Assembly: GCA_902470065.1 (NCBI GenBank)
Contig: CABRFA010000002.1
Coordinates: forward strand, 31,497 to 95,496
From: an uncultured Collinsella sp.
GTDB taxonomy: Bacteria > Actinomycetota > Coriobacteriia > Coriobacteriales > Coriobacteriaceae
Length of the DNA: 64,000 nucleotides
Direction: 5' to 3'
Part shown: positions 37,628 to 46,922 of the stretch, one piece after another
How positions within the stretch are numbered: position 1 is the stretch's first letter
Layout: every line of letters begins with the position of its first letter
The notes under the pieces: model-generated
Database searches by the model: none
Seen by the model: only the letters and a program-made list of their open reading frames with translations
What the model was told of the DNA's origin: nothing
Position numbers and translations under genes: made by a program

Positions 37628-38854
37628 TTACGCGGCGCCCGAACGATGCCGCCATATGGATTGTACGATACCCACCGTCAGCAGCTGAATCATCATCGAA
37701 GACGAACCGAAGCTAATAAACGGTAGCGGAATACCGGTAATCGGCATCATGCCGATGCACATGCCGATGTTTTCGAAGGTCTGGAACGCCCACATGCCAA
37801 CGATGCCCACACACGAAAGACGCAAAAACAGCGACTCGCACTTAAAGGCGACGCGAATCGTCGAAAAGATCAGCAGCACGTAGAGGCACAGGAGCAAAAA
37901 GGAACCGCAAAAGCCAAAGGTCTCGGACAGAAAGGCGAAGACGAAGTCGGTGTGGAACTCAGGCAGAAAGCCGCCGGCCGACTGCGTCGCATGGCCCAAA
38001 CCCTTACCAAAGAAGCCGCCCGAGCCAACGGCGATAAGCGACTGCTGCAGGTTGTAGGCATCGTCCGAATCGGCATTATCGGGGTCGATAAAGACCGTCA
38101 GACGGTTCATCTGATACTGCTTGATGAGCACATCGTGGCCGAGCAACGAATCAAAGACCGAATCGAGCGCCAGAACGAGGGCCACCAAGCCCACGAGCAG
38201 GGCCAGGGTCGACAGCACCCATTCGCGGCGTGCACCGCTCATACAAATGACGATGGCGCCCGAAACAAGCACGACCAGGCCCGAGCCCAGGTCGCCCATG
38301 GCAACGACGGCCAAAAACGGAATGGACAGCATGCCGCAGAGCTTGACGTAGTCGCGAACGGTATCGATGCGACCGTTATACTGCGAGCCAAGCGTAGCAA
38401 TAAAGAAGATGGTGATGAGCTTGGCAAGCTCAACCGGCTGGAATGTCAAGCCGATACCGGGAATCTTGATCCAGCCCGTCATGCCCAGACCGCCCGTATA
38501 GGACAGACCCGGAATCTTGGGCGAGAGGATCACGATCAGGTCGATGACGAGCAACGCCGTCGAGAAATTGGAAATACCGCGCAGATCGGTACGCCAGACG
38601 AGCACCGCCAGCACCGCTCCGATGCCAATTCCCAGCAGATGGCGTGAGAACGAGGCATCAGCCTTAAACTGCGAAGCCGACCAGATGATGATGGCACCGT
38701 AGGCGACGAGCGCCACAGTAGCAACGAGCACACCGATATGCACCTTTTGACGAAACGTGCCGCGCGAGGCCGAAAGTTGCTTGTTGACGCGGTCCAGGCT
38801 GCTGCGAGAGCCGGTCTTGGTTGAACGGAACAGATCCGCCGGAGAAAAATCCAT
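37628..38854 (-). CDS. rodA: Rod-shape peptidoglycan glycosyltransferase RodA
   Basis: This SEDS-family polymerase of lipid II has 408 residues and about ten membrane segments. Motifs include TGWIKIPGIGLTFQPVELAKL, GDLGSGLVVL and GIPLPFISFGSSSMM. It pairs with the class B PBP encoded just upstream (mrdA). A 35-residue cytoplasmic N-terminal tail rich in Ser/Arg precedes the first helix. Confidence 0.96.
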   Translation of the reverse strand: MDFSPADLFRSTKTGSRSSLDRVNKQLSASRGTFRQKVHIGVLVATVALVAYGAIIIWSASQFKADASFSRHLLGIGIGAVLAVLVWRTDLRGISNFSTALLVIDLIVILSPKIPGLSYTGGLGMTGWIKIPGIGLTFQPVELAKLITIFFIATLGSQYNGRIDTVRDYVKLCGMLSIPFLAVVAMGDLGSGLVVLVSGAIVICMSGARREWVLSTLALLVGLVALVLALDSVFDSLLGHDVLIKQYQMNRLTVFIDPDNADSDDAYNLQQSLIAVGSGGFFGKGLGHATQSAGGFLPEFHTDFVFAFLSETFGFCGSFLLLCLYVLLIFSTIRVAFKCESLFLRLSCVGIVGMWAFQTFENIGMCIGMMPITGIPLPFISFGSSSMMIQLLTVGIVQSIWRHRSGAA

Positions 38855-38863
38855 CGCAACCTC

Positions 38864-40933
38864 CTATCGAACCGAAGAATCGCCCGAGGCCGAAGAGGTA
38901 TCGGGCTCGTCATAAATCACGCCGAGCACGTCGCGCACGACATGCATCGCGGTATCTGAGCCACCGCCGCCCTGCTCCAGGACGGTAGCGATGACATACT
39001 TGGGGTCATCGGCCGGTGCATAGGCGCAGAACCACGCGTATTCGTCCTCGCCGCTTTTCTCGCCCGTGCCCGACTTGCCGTATACCTGCGGCGTCAGGGT
39101 GCCAAAGTGCGCCGCCAGGGACGTCGATGCCGTGTAAATCACGTCGTGCATGCCGTTGCGAACAAGAGCCAAATCCGAATCGCTGTTGATCTTGGCCTCT
39201 AGGCGCTTCTTCTTGCCCTTGCCGTTGTACTTATAGGCATCGCCGTCGCCATCGCGCGACACGGCAGACAAAAACACGTGAGGCACGTACTGTTTGCCGC
39301 CGTTGGCAAGACCCATATAGGCACACGCCATCTGCAGGGGCGTCACCAGAATGTCACCCTGACCGATAGCAATGTTGGTCATATCGCCGGCATTCCACTT
39401 GCGGTCCTCGGCAGAGGCGTCGGTGAAGTACGACTCTTTCCACTCGGCATCGGGAATACGGCCCGCGCCCTCACTCGGCAGATCGATACCGCAGGTCTTG
39501 CCTAGACCCCAGCGACGAAAGACCTCCTGCAGGCCCTCGGGATGTTGCTCGTCATAAAAGAACGCCTTGCCCATGTCGTAGAAGACAGGGTCGCACGAGT
39601 TGGCGATACCCGACTGCAGCGTCATGGTGCCGTGGCCAGACGTCAGCCAGCAGCGCTTGCCCCAAGCCTTGCCCAGGCCCGTCCAATAGCCCGTGCAGTT
39701 GGTTGTCTGCGTTGAAGTGTAGGTTCCAAACTCAAGACCGGCCAGCGCCGAGAGCGGCTTGATGGTCGAAGCAGACATGTACTGTCCGCTAATGGCGCGG
39801 TTGAGCAGCGGGTGCGAACCCTTGTCATCATTGAGCTCGGTCCACACGTCATTTGAGACGCCGCCGATAAAGACGGACGGATCGAACTTGGGCTGGCTCG
39901 CCATGCCCAGGATCTCGCCATTGTTGGGATCGAGACACACTACAGCGCCGTTGCCGGCATTGCTGTAGCCAGTGGTCTTGGCAAGCTCGATAGCGCTCGC
40001 CAGCGCCGTCTCGCAGGCCTGCTGGATCTTAAGGTCGAGCGTAAGCTTAATGTCAGAGCCGGCCTTCGCGGGCACGGCGCCGGCCTGACCGGTCACGTTG
40101 CCCGAGGCATCGACCTTGACGGTCTGCTCGCCACGAATACCCTGCAGCAGGTTTTCGTAGTAGCTCTCAACGCCCGCCTGGCCCACGATATCGCCCGACT
40201 GGTACGTAATCTTGCCAGCAGAAGCATCATCATCCCCAGAGGTTTTCTTATTCTGGGCCTCGAGCTGCTCGGAGGTAATGGTGCCGGTATAGCCCAAGAT
40301 ATGGCATGCCGTCTCGCCGTATGGATACTGGCGCTCGGTACGCTCGGCAATCTTGACGCCCGGGAACTCGCCGGCATGCTCCTGAATATAGGCAACCGTG
40401 GAGCGACGGACGTCCGTCGCGATGGTATGCAGGCTCTGAGCGCCCTCTGTATTGTCCTGAATATTGCGAAGGACCGCCACATAAGGCATTCCAAGCACGT
40501 TGGCAAGATGGCGAACCAGAACCTCATCCTCGGCAAGGTCGCGGTAGGCCACGACAGCAAGTGAGGGACGGTTCTGGACAAGCGCCACGCCATTGCGGTC
40601 GAGGATGCGACCGCGCACAGCGGGTGTGGTAACGGTGCGAGTCTGATTACTATTGGCCTGCTTCTCGTAATAGTCCGACGAGACCATCTGCATGCCCCAC
40701 AGCTTGACGGCAAGTGCCGCAAACATCGCGCCCACACCCGTGGTGAGGATGGAAAAACGGCCCTTAAAGGCGGTCGCCGCAGTATTGCCCTCGCCCTCGG
40801 TGGCGCGCGGGGCCGTTCCATGCTGCGTATCGTAGGTAAAACGGGAATCGCCACGACGCATGATGACCAGCGCGACCACGATGGCCACAACCAGCACGAT
40901 ACCGGCGATAATAACCGTCATCTGGGAAGACAT
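38864..40933 (-). CDS. mrdA: Penicillin-binding protein 2, class B transpeptidase
   Basis: This transpeptidase of the elongasome has 689 residues. Membrane helices lie near residues 5-25 and 62-82, followed by a PBP dimerisation domain and the transpeptidase domain. The catalytic SxxK is in SASTIKPLSA, then ANSCDPVFYD (SxN-equivalent) and YGKSGTGEKS (KTG-equivalent). Two membrane helices before the periplasmic part are more than the usual one. It partners RodA. Confidence 0.95.
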   Translation of the reverse strand: MSSQMTVIIAGIVLVVAIVVALVIMRRGDSRFTYDTQHGTAPRATEGEGNTAATAFKGRFSILTTGVGAMFAALAVKLWGMQMVSSDYYEKQANSNQTRTVTTPAVRGRILDRNGVALVQNRPSLAVVAYRDLAEDEVLVRHLANVLGMPYVAVLRNIQDNTEGAQSLHTIATDVRRSTVAYIQEHAGEFPGVKIAERTERQYPYGETACHILGYTGTITSEQLEAQNKKTSGDDDASAGKITYQSGDIVGQAGVESYYENLLQGIRGEQTVKVDASGNVTGQAGAVPAKAGSDIKLTLDLKIQQACETALASAIELAKTTGYSNAGNGAVVCLDPNNGEILGMASQPKFDPSVFIGGVSNDVWTELNDDKGSHPLLNRAISGQYMSASTIKPLSALAGLEFGTYTSTQTTNCTGYWTGLGKAWGKRCWLTSGHGTMTLQSGIANSCDPVFYDMGKAFFYDEQHPEGLQEVFRRWGLGKTCGIDLPSEGAGRIPDAEWKESYFTDASAEDRKWNAGDMTNIAIGQGDILVTPLQMACAYMGLANGGKQYVPHVFLSAVSRDGDGDAYKYNGKGKKKRLEAKINSDSDLALVRNGMHDVIYTASTSLAAHFGTLTPQVYGKSGTGEKSGEDEYAWFCAYAPADDPKYVIATVLEQGGGGSDTAMHVVRDVLGVIYDEPDTSSASGDSSVR

Positions 40934-40946
40934 CTACGGGCCTCCC

Positions 40947-41519
40947 CTATTTAAGCTTACGGGTCTTGGGCTTAAAGCGCATACCCGCCTGGCGTCCGCC
41001 ACGTGCGGAGAATCCATAGCCGGACTGCGGCACGACGCCGGACATCAAAAACGGAATGGCAACCAGACCCGTCAGGATCGAAGACGGCAGCGCATGGCCG
41101 AAGATCGCCACGACAAAGCTCGTCTCCAAACCCATAAACAGCAAGATGATGCTGTAGATCACATTAATGACGAGCGCAAAGGCGCCCACAGTGACGCCGC
41201 GCGCACTCGGGGTACCGCCCGTCTGACCGACGGCGCTGTGCACCAGGGCAAAAGAACCCACGGTCAGCAGGAGCGACATAACGCCCACCGGCACGGCAGC
41301 GGACAGGTCATAGAACAAGCCGCTGCAAAAACCGCACACGACGGCACGGGTCGGGTCGCCCGAGAACACGCTTAGGCACACCAGAATAATCATGAAGTTG
41401 ACGCGACCGCCCGCAATGGAGATCTGCGGTGCCAGGCCTGCTTGCAGCAGCACGCACACAATGGCGGCGATCACAAACGTGCGGGAGCTCATCCCCTGCT
41501 CGTGTAGATCCATGGACAT
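40947..41519 (-). CDS. mreD: Rod shape-determining protein MreD
   Basis: This 190-residue integral membrane protein has five or so helices and a basic C-terminal tail (RFKPKTRKLK). Family-typical segments include GLAPQISIAGGRVNFMIILV and FCSGLFYDLSAAVPVG. It lies between mreC and mrdA. The ATG at 41519 follows GGGGG closely; ATG 41513 is an alternative. Confidence 0.9.
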   Translation of the reverse strand: MSMDLHEQGMSSRTFVIAAIVCVLLQAGLAPQISIAGGRVNFMIILVCLSVFSGDPTRAVVCGFCSGLFYDLSAAVPVGVMSLLLTVGSFALVHSAVGQTGGTPSARGVTVGAFALVINVIYSIILLFMGLETSFVVAIFGHALPSSILTGLVAIPFLMSGVVPQSGYGFSARGGRQAGMRFKPKTRKLK

Positions 41520-41524
41520 GCCCC

Positions 41525-42523
41525 CTATTCGCTCGAGCCGGAATCGGTCGTTTCGGACGTGTCGGAACTGTCATCCGAGCTCTCGTCCTTCGTCTTGGTC
41601 GCAGCGTCGCGCGACGTTCCCTGCGGCGTGCTGTTGGCCGTGCTCACGTCCTCGTCCGAGGCCGACTGTTCGTCAGTCAGCGAGGTGATGACCAGCACTT
41701 CCTCGTTGTTCTCGGCCGTCGTCTGAGCGCGCACCACAATGGTGTAGTACACGTCGTTTGCCGATTTCTCAACCGACGAGACGGTGCCAAGCGGTAGACC
41801 CTTGGGGAACACGCCGCCAATGCCCGAGGTCACGATAATGTCGCCAACCTTAACATCGGAGTCGACGCTCACGTACTCAAGACGCAGCGTGCCGTCAGCC
41901 TGACCCTGCAGCATGCCCTGGGCGCGCGTGTCCTGCACCATAGCGGACACGCCGGAGTTCTCGTCGCCAATCAGGCGCACGGTCGACGTTTTGGCCGAAA
42001 CCTCGATAATCTGGCCGATAACACCGGCCGAACTCGTCACAGGCATGTTGATGGTAAGCCCGTCGGCAGAACCCTTATCAATCGTGACGGTCGAGGTCCA
42101 GGCATCGCCCGAGGCACCAACGATACGAGCTGCGGTCGATTTGAGGTTGTAGGTCGACTGCAGGCCGACCAGCCCCTCCAGACGCTCAGCGGTCTTTTGA
42201 GCCTCGGAGAGCTCAGCAACCTTAGAGGTCAGTTCCTCGTTTTGCTTCTTAAGCTCGTCAAGCGTGTCCTGCGACGCCGTAAGGTTAGAGAACACGTTGC
42301 CGATCGCATTGAAGGGAGCCGCCACAGCCGAGCCCACAAAGCGCACCGGAGAGGTAATCGTCGTTACGCCCGAACGCACGGCATGAATCGGCCCTGCCTC
42401 GCCCTCGCGGATGTAAAACGTGAGCAGCAACACCGAAATCAGGCTGAAAACAATCAACGGGCGCATACCCGTTGATTGTCGCTTGGTATTCAGATTTGTG
42501 GAGAAACCCGAAGATCGTGCCAA
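41525..42523 (-). CDS. mreC: Rod shape-determining protein MreC
   Basis: This extracytoplasmic elongasome scaffold has 332 residues. A cytoplasmic N-tail and one membrane helix (about 21-38) are followed by a coiled coil (about 85-115) and the beta-rich MreC domain (IVGASGDAWTSTVTIDKGSA, GQIIEVSAKTSTVRLI, TSGIGGVFPKGLPLG). A Ser/Asp/Glu/Thr-rich disordered tail of about 55 residues ends it. The start is TTG 42523 with AAGGTGG about 8 nt upstream. Confidence 0.95.
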   Translation of the reverse strand: MARSSGFSTNLNTKRQSTGMRPLIVFSLISVLLLTFYIREGEAGPIHAVRSGVTTITSPVRFVGSAVAAPFNAIGNVFSNLTASQDTLDELKKQNEELTSKVAELSEAQKTAERLEGLVGLQSTYNLKSTAARIVGASGDAWTSTVTIDKGSADGLTINMPVTSSAGVIGQIIEVSAKTSTVRLIGDENSGVSAMVQDTRAQGMLQGQADGTLRLEYVSVDSDVKVGDIIVTSGIGGVFPKGLPLGTVSSVEKSANDVYYTIVVRAQTTAENNEEVLVITSLTDEQSASDEDVSTANSTPQGTSRDAATKTKDESSDDSSDTSETTDSGSSE

Positions 42524-42544
42524 ATGGAATCCACCTTTTGGAAA

Positions 42545-43588
42545 TTAAGCATTGGTCTGGACGAAGCCGCCATCAAACGCATTGGCCTCGAGCACGCGGG
42601 CGCAGCCGTTAACGACGTTATCGAGCGCCGTGGGGCTGACGTTGACCGAAACACCGGTCTCATCGCGCAGGCGCACGTCGAGACCGCGTAGCAGCGCGCC
42701 GCCACCGGTCAGCAATATGCCATAGTACATAAGGTCAGAGGCGAGATCGGGCGGCGTGGCATCGAGGGCGTCCTTGACGGCCTTGGCCATCTCGTCGAGC
42801 GGCTTGTTGAGCGCGCGACGAATCTCCTCGCTCTCGATGCGCACGGTCTTGGGCAGACCCGTGATCACGTCGCGGCCGTTGACCTCGACGTCGAGCTCGT
42901 CCTTGAGCGGCACGGCGGAGCCGACCTTGATCTTGATGTCCTCTGCCGTACGCTCGCCGATGGCCAGGTTGTAGGCATCGCGAACGTGTGTGAGGATGGC
43001 CTGATCGAACTCGTCGCCGGCAATACGGATGGACTGCGAGACGACGATGCCGCCCATAGCGATAACAGCGACCTCGGTGGTACCGCCACCGATGTCGATG
43101 ACCATGGAGCCGGTGGGCTCCTCGACGGGCAGGTCGGCGCCGATAGCGGCGGCCATAGGCTCTTCGATCAGATAGGCCTGGCGAGCACCGGCCTGAATCG
43201 TGGCCTCAAAGACAGCACGTTTCTCGACCGACGTGACACCGGAGGGAACGCAGACGACAACGCGCGGACGCGGAGTCCACGGATAGCGCTTCTCGGAAGC
43301 CTTGTCGATAAAGTAGCGGAGCATGGCCTCGGTAACATCGAAGTCGGCGATGACGCCGTCCTTCAGGGGACGAACGGCCACGATGTTGCCGGGCGTACGA
43401 CCGAGCATGCGCTTGGCCTCGATGCCGACCGCCAGGATGCGCTCGTCGTTCTTGTCGATGGCGACGACGGAGGGCTCGCGGATGACGATGCCCTTGCCGC
43501 GCACGGAGACAAGCGTATTTGCGGTGCCGAGGTCGATGGCAAGATCGCCCGCATAGCTACCGAAGAACATATCCATCAAAGAAAACAA
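42545..43588 (-). CDS. mreB: Rod shape-determining protein MreB
   Basis: This actin-like filament protein directs lateral wall synthesis; 347 residues. ATP-binding motifs include AIDLGTANTLV, VIDIGGGTTEVAVIAMGGIV and GILLTGGGALLRGLD. The start is TTG 43588 with AGGAG 5 nt upstream; ATG at residue 5 is an alternative. It begins an operon of eight genes that runs to the DUF2344 gene. Confidence 0.97.
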   Translation of the reverse strand: MFSLMDMFFGSYAGDLAIDLGTANTLVSVRGKGIVIREPSVVAIDKNDERILAVGIEAKRMLGRTPGNIVAVRPLKDGVIADFDVTEAMLRYFIDKASEKRYPWTPRPRVVVCVPSGVTSVEKRAVFEATIQAGARQAYLIEEPMAAAIGADLPVEEPTGSMVIDIGGGTTEVAVIAMGGIVVSQSIRIAGDEFDQAILTHVRDAYNLAIGERTAEDIKIKVGSAVPLKDELDVEVNGRDVITGLPKTVRIESEEIRRALNKPLDEMAKAVKDALDATPPDLASDLMYYGILLTGGGALLRGLDVRLRDETGVSVNVSPTALDNVVNGCARVLEANAFDGGFVQTNA

Positions 43589-43649
43589 CGCAACTCCTGA
43601 TGTGTTGGATGATTGCTGGAAAACTACTAGCTCATCATACTAGCGCAAG

Positions 43650-43682
43650 CCCGGCACCTCACTTGCGGTGAAGCGCCGGGCA
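43650..43682 (-). terminator. Hairpin between the TPR gene and mreB
   Basis: A 7-bp GC stem (GCCCGGC with GCCGGGC) encloses an inner TCAC/GTGA pairing, about 22 bp after the TPR gene stop. No T tract follows on the minus strand, so this is a weak terminator or a processing site. Confidence 0.45.
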
Positions 43683-43703
43683 AAGCTAAATCCCATAAGG
43701 TCA

Positions 43704-45008
43704 CTACTGGTTGTCAGCAGCCGAGAAATCCATATCGAGCGAGGAAACGGCCCAGCCGATATGGTTGTCGGAGCGCACGAATTTGACGGTGTACTCCTGC
43801 TCGCCGCCCTTGGACAGCGAAGCCTTGACCTTAGCGGTCGTCTCGGTCATGGACTGATCCATGCCCTCGACGGACACGGTGGCACCCTGCGGAATCGAGG
43901 AGATGATCATCGACTTAGCGTCCTCGGACAGGCTCGAGGCCAAGCAAGACTCGGCCTTTGCGGTGTCACCGTCGCCGGCAGCCTGGAACAGATCGGTAAC
44001 GACAGACTCCTGGGACGGGAAGCCGAAGCCGCGCGTGTAGGCAAAGCCCAGACCGCCCGCGGCGATCAAAATGAGCAGAAGCAGCACGATGAAGACTTTG
44101 AGACCCGTGTGGCGATGGCGGCGACGAACCTTGGCCTGCTTACGATCCTGACGGTCCTGCTGGACCATCTCGGACTCGGACAGCGTAAAGAAGCCGGTGT
44201 CCGAGGGATCGGGCATAAACTGACCGGTCGCGCCCGTAGGATCGAGCGGATCGACGGCAGGAGCGTCCATCGCGGGTGCCGGAGCCGTGGCCATAGCCGT
44301 CTGGGCAGACAGCGCGGCAAGCGAATCGTGCACGCGGGCAAGCTCGTCGGCCTGCTCGGAGGTGAGCTGGTAGATGCCATCGGCAGTAGCGGCGTTAAAG
44401 GCGTCGAGTGCGTCGGAGGGGCGGCCGGCGGCAGAAAGTGCCTGACCCATGCCGGCGTTGAGCGCGCGCGTGTCGTCGCGGGGACCGGCAAAGTCGATAG
44501 CCGTGCGGTAGGTCTCCACGGCATCCGCCGGACGGCCAAGCTTAATGAAGCAACGACCGAGCTCGCCGAGTGCGGCGGCAGGAGCCGGATTGGCGCCGTC
44601 GATGGCGGCCTGACGGAAGGCGGTTCCCGCGTTGGCATAGTCGCCCGACTGGAACAGCGCGTTACCCAGGCCCAGATAGGCCTTGAACGGCGTGGCATAG
44701 GAAGCATCCTGCGTAGCAGCAGAGAACGCCTGAGCGGCCGTCGTGTAGTCGCCCACGGCGGCGAGTGCCTTGCCGCGGTTGGTGAGCAGCGCGCCGCGTT
44801 TGCCATAGGTGCCGTCGTTGAGGGCGGCAGCATAGGCCTCGGCGGCCTCGGCATACATGCCCAGGTGCATCAAGGCGTTGCCACGAAGGTGATCGGCCTC
44901 GCCCATAATCTCATCGGGAGTTTTTGCCGCCCCAAGCATCTGGGCTGCAGCGGAAAAATCACCCGCGCGGTAAGCGGCGCGGCCCTGTTGGATCAGCTGG
45001 CTATTCAA
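43704..45008 (-). CDS. TPR-repeat membrane protein
   Basis: This 434-residue protein has at least five tetratricopeptide-like repeats in its first 230 residues (GDFSAAAQML, GMYAEAAEAYAAAL, GDYTTAAQAFSAA, GDYANAGTAFRQAA, GRPADAVETYRTA). A basic stretch follows, then one membrane helix (about 305-327) and a small extracytoplasmic C-terminal domain of about 100 residues. The TPR part is therefore cytoplasmic. The start is TTG 45008. It sits next to the cyclophilin and may be a scaffold; the function is unknown. Confidence 0.8.
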   Translation of the reverse strand: MNSQLIQQGRAAYRAGDFSAAAQMLGAAKTPDEIMGEADHLRGNALMHLGMYAEAAEAYAAALNDGTYGKRGALLTNRGKALAAVGDYTTAAQAFSAATQDASYATPFKAYLGLGNALFQSGDYANAGTAFRQAAIDGANPAPAAALGELGRCFIKLGRPADAVETYRTAIDFAGPRDDTRALNAGMGQALSAAGRPSDALDAFNAATADGIYQLTSEQADELARVHDSLAALSAQTAMATAPAPAMDAPAVDPLDPTGATGQFMPDPSDTGFFTLSESEMVQQDRQDRKQAKVRRRHRHTGLKVFIVLLLLILIAAGGLGFAYTRGFGFPSQESVVTDLFQAAGDGDTAKAESCLASSLSEDAKSMIISSIPQGATVSVEGMDQSMTETTAKVKASLSKGGEQEYTVKFVRSDNHIGWAVSSLDMDFSAADNQ

Positions 45009-45019
45009 GGAAGTCCCCT

Positions 45020-45562
45020 TTACTCGTGAATGATCTCGACATGGACGATCTCGTCGCCGGCACGCAGCTGCGAAATCACATCGAGACCCTCGACCGTGGT
45101 ACCAAAGACGGTGTAACCGGAATCGAGGTTATGCTGGGCGCCCAGGCAGAAGTAGAACTGCGAACCCGCGGAATCGGGGTCCATGGAGCGTGCCATGGCA
45201 AGGGCACCATCGACATGGCTGTTGCGCGGATTGGTGGCAAACTCGCCCTTAATGCAGTAGCCGGGGCCACCGGTACCGGGCATGCCGTCGGGGCCCTCAA
45301 GACCAGCGGCGACGTCGGCGCCGGACATATCGCGGGTATTGGGGTCGCCGCCCTGGATGACAAAACCGGGCACATAGCGATGGAACTTAAGGCCATCATA
45401 GAAGCCCATCGTGGAAAGCTCGCAGAAGTTCGCGACATGAATGGGAGCGCCCTCGCCGTCAAACTTGACCTTGATGGTACCCTTCGACGTCTCGATAACG
45501 GCGCACTCGTCGCCGGCAAGCTGATACTCGGGCGTGTAGAGCTCTTTCTTAAAACCAAACAT
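45020..45562 (-). CDS. Cyclophilin-type peptidyl-prolyl cis-trans isomerase
   Basis: This 180-residue cyclophilin has the active-site pattern FHRYVPGFVIQGGDP and AGSQFYFCLG. There is no signal peptide, so it is cytoplasmic. The first 20 residues (FGFKKELYTPEYQLAGDE) are an extra N-terminal strand. A good promoter lies 40 bp upstream; the TPR gene follows 11 bp after its stop. Confidence 0.94.
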   Translation of the reverse strand: MFGFKKELYTPEYQLAGDECAVIETSKGTIKVKFDGEGAPIHVANFCELSTMGFYDGLKFHRYVPGFVIQGGDPNTRDMSGADVAAGLEGPDGMPGTGGPGYCIKGEFATNPRNSHVDGALAMARSMDPDSAGSQFYFCLGAQHNLDSGYTVFGTTVEGLDVISQLRAGDEIVHVEIIHE

Positions 45563-45601
45563 GTGGTTCCTTCCTCGTGCGTTTAAAGCATATTTGTACG
45601 A

Positions 45602-45631
45602 ATTGTAGCAATAAGCATGCGCTTACATCAA
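45602..45631 (-). promoter_or_regulatory. Promoter of the cyclophilin-TPR pair
   Basis: The -35 is TTGATG (45626-45631), with an 18-bp spacer and an extended -10 TGCTACAAT (hexamer 45602-45607). Confidence 0.65.
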
Positions 45632-45663
45632 TTGCGCACGTAGGTTATGCCGACTATGGCGAA

Positions 45664-46812
45664 CTAATTTTGGGAACGCTGCTGCGGCTTCCAGGAGCCC
45701 ACATTGGCGTCGTACTGATTAAGCGCGCTGTTGCCACTCTGCGCGATGGGCGCCAGGATCTCGCTTTGGTGGGAACTCATCGACTCGCCATCGGGAATGG
45801 CCAGCGAGATGTCCCAACTCTGGCAGATCACGTCGACGCGCTCGTACATCCACTCGGCAAGCTGCTTTAAGTGGGCGATGTCGTCCGCATAGACCGTATC
45901 GTCTTGGTACTTAAGGTTGTTGAGCTCATCTTGCGTCTTTTTGATCTGGTCGCGCAGGGCGTAAGCACTCTGTGACAGCTCCTGACGGGTGGACAGCGGC
46001 GTTCGGAGATAGCCGTTGTTAAAGGAATCGATGACCTCGCCGATCTGGTCCTCGTCACCGTAGGACACGATGGTCTGATACAGACCGTCGAGCCTGGTAT
46101 AGAGCTGATCATCGGTGAGCACGGTTTCTTCCTGGACCACCTCGGCAGAATCGTCCTGCTTGGTATCGTCCTCAGTCGCCTCGCCCTTTTGGCGCGTGGG
46201 GAAGGTGGTTTGTGCAGCTTGGCCAAACTGGTCGTAGAAGCCAGGCATGACACCCATGGGATCGGTTGTCACGAACCAATAGGCACCGCCGCAAACGACG
46301 GCAAGGACCGCGATGACGATGAGCGGCTTGGGGATATGACGCTTGTGCTTGTGATAGGCGTCCTCGTCGGGATGCACCTTGCGCTTGGGTTTTTGAGCAT
46401 CGTCATGCAGGGAAACGGGCGTGGGAATATCGACCTTGGGGATACCGAAATCCTTATCGAAAGCCGGCAGCACGCAGGTCTCGTTAGGATCGGCGGCGTC
46501 CGAAAGCACCGCAGCGGCAGAGGCCGGCGCATGAGGCACCTCGGTATCGATCTGCTCTTGCGTTAGGCGCGGAAAGCCCGCCGTGCGGCCCGCTGCCAGG
46601 TCGGATGCGGCCGCGTCCTCGGAGAGGATGCCCGGAGCGGGGCGTCCGCATTTGGGGCACGTACGATCATGCGGAGAAAGACGGGCACCGCAGCCCTCAC
46701 AGAACACGAACTCGGTGTGCTCGGGACCATCGCCCGGACCCACATAGGCGTTGCAGTAGGGGCAGAACGAGGCGCCGTCCTCGATAGTCTTAAGGCAATG
46801 CGGGCAGATCAC
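45664..46812 (-). CDS. Zinc-ribbon membrane protein
   Basis: The 382-residue product starts with two double-CxxC zinc ribbons (CPHC...CPYC, then CEGC...CPKC) within the first 60 residues. A variable linker, a basic segment and one membrane helix near residues 160-180 follow, then an extracytoplasmic coiled-coil-like domain of about 190 residues. The start is GTG 46812 with GAGGA upstream; TTG 46833 has no ribosome binding site. Its layout (cytoplasmic ribbon, single helix, outer domain) is common for uncharacterised Gram-positive envelope proteins. Confidence 0.75.
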   Translation of the reverse strand: MICPHCLKTIEDGASFCPYCNAYVGPGDGPEHTEFVFCEGCGARLSPHDRTCPKCGRPAPGILSEDAAASDLAAGRTAGFPRLTQEQIDTEVPHAPASAAAVLSDAADPNETCVLPAFDKDFGIPKVDIPTPVSLHDDAQKPKRKVHPDEDAYHKHKRHIPKPLIVIAVLAVVCGGAYWFVTTDPMGVMPGFYDQFGQAAQTTFPTRQKGEATEDDTKQDDSAEVVQEETVLTDDQLYTRLDGLYQTIVSYGDEDQIGEVIDSFNNGYLRTPLSTRQELSQSAYALRDQIKKTQDELNNLKYQDDTVYADDIAHLKQLAEWMYERVDVICQSWDISLAIPDGESMSSHQSEILAPIAQSGNSALNQYDANVGSWKPQQRSQN

Positions 46813-46855
46813 GGCATCCTCTTTTCGAAGCAATTCAAATAATCGAGGTTAGAGC

Positions 46856-46884
46856 ATAACATCGCCACGGCCCCACAGGAGCAA
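46856..46884 (-). promoter_or_regulatory. Candidate promoter of the zinc-ribbon gene
   Basis: The -35 is TTGCTC (46879-46884), with a 17-bp spacer and a -10 TGTTAT (46856-46861). Confidence 0.4.
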
Positions 46885-46922
46885 GGCATCAATTCAACAT
46901 CGCCAGGGCGCGTAGTTCGTAG

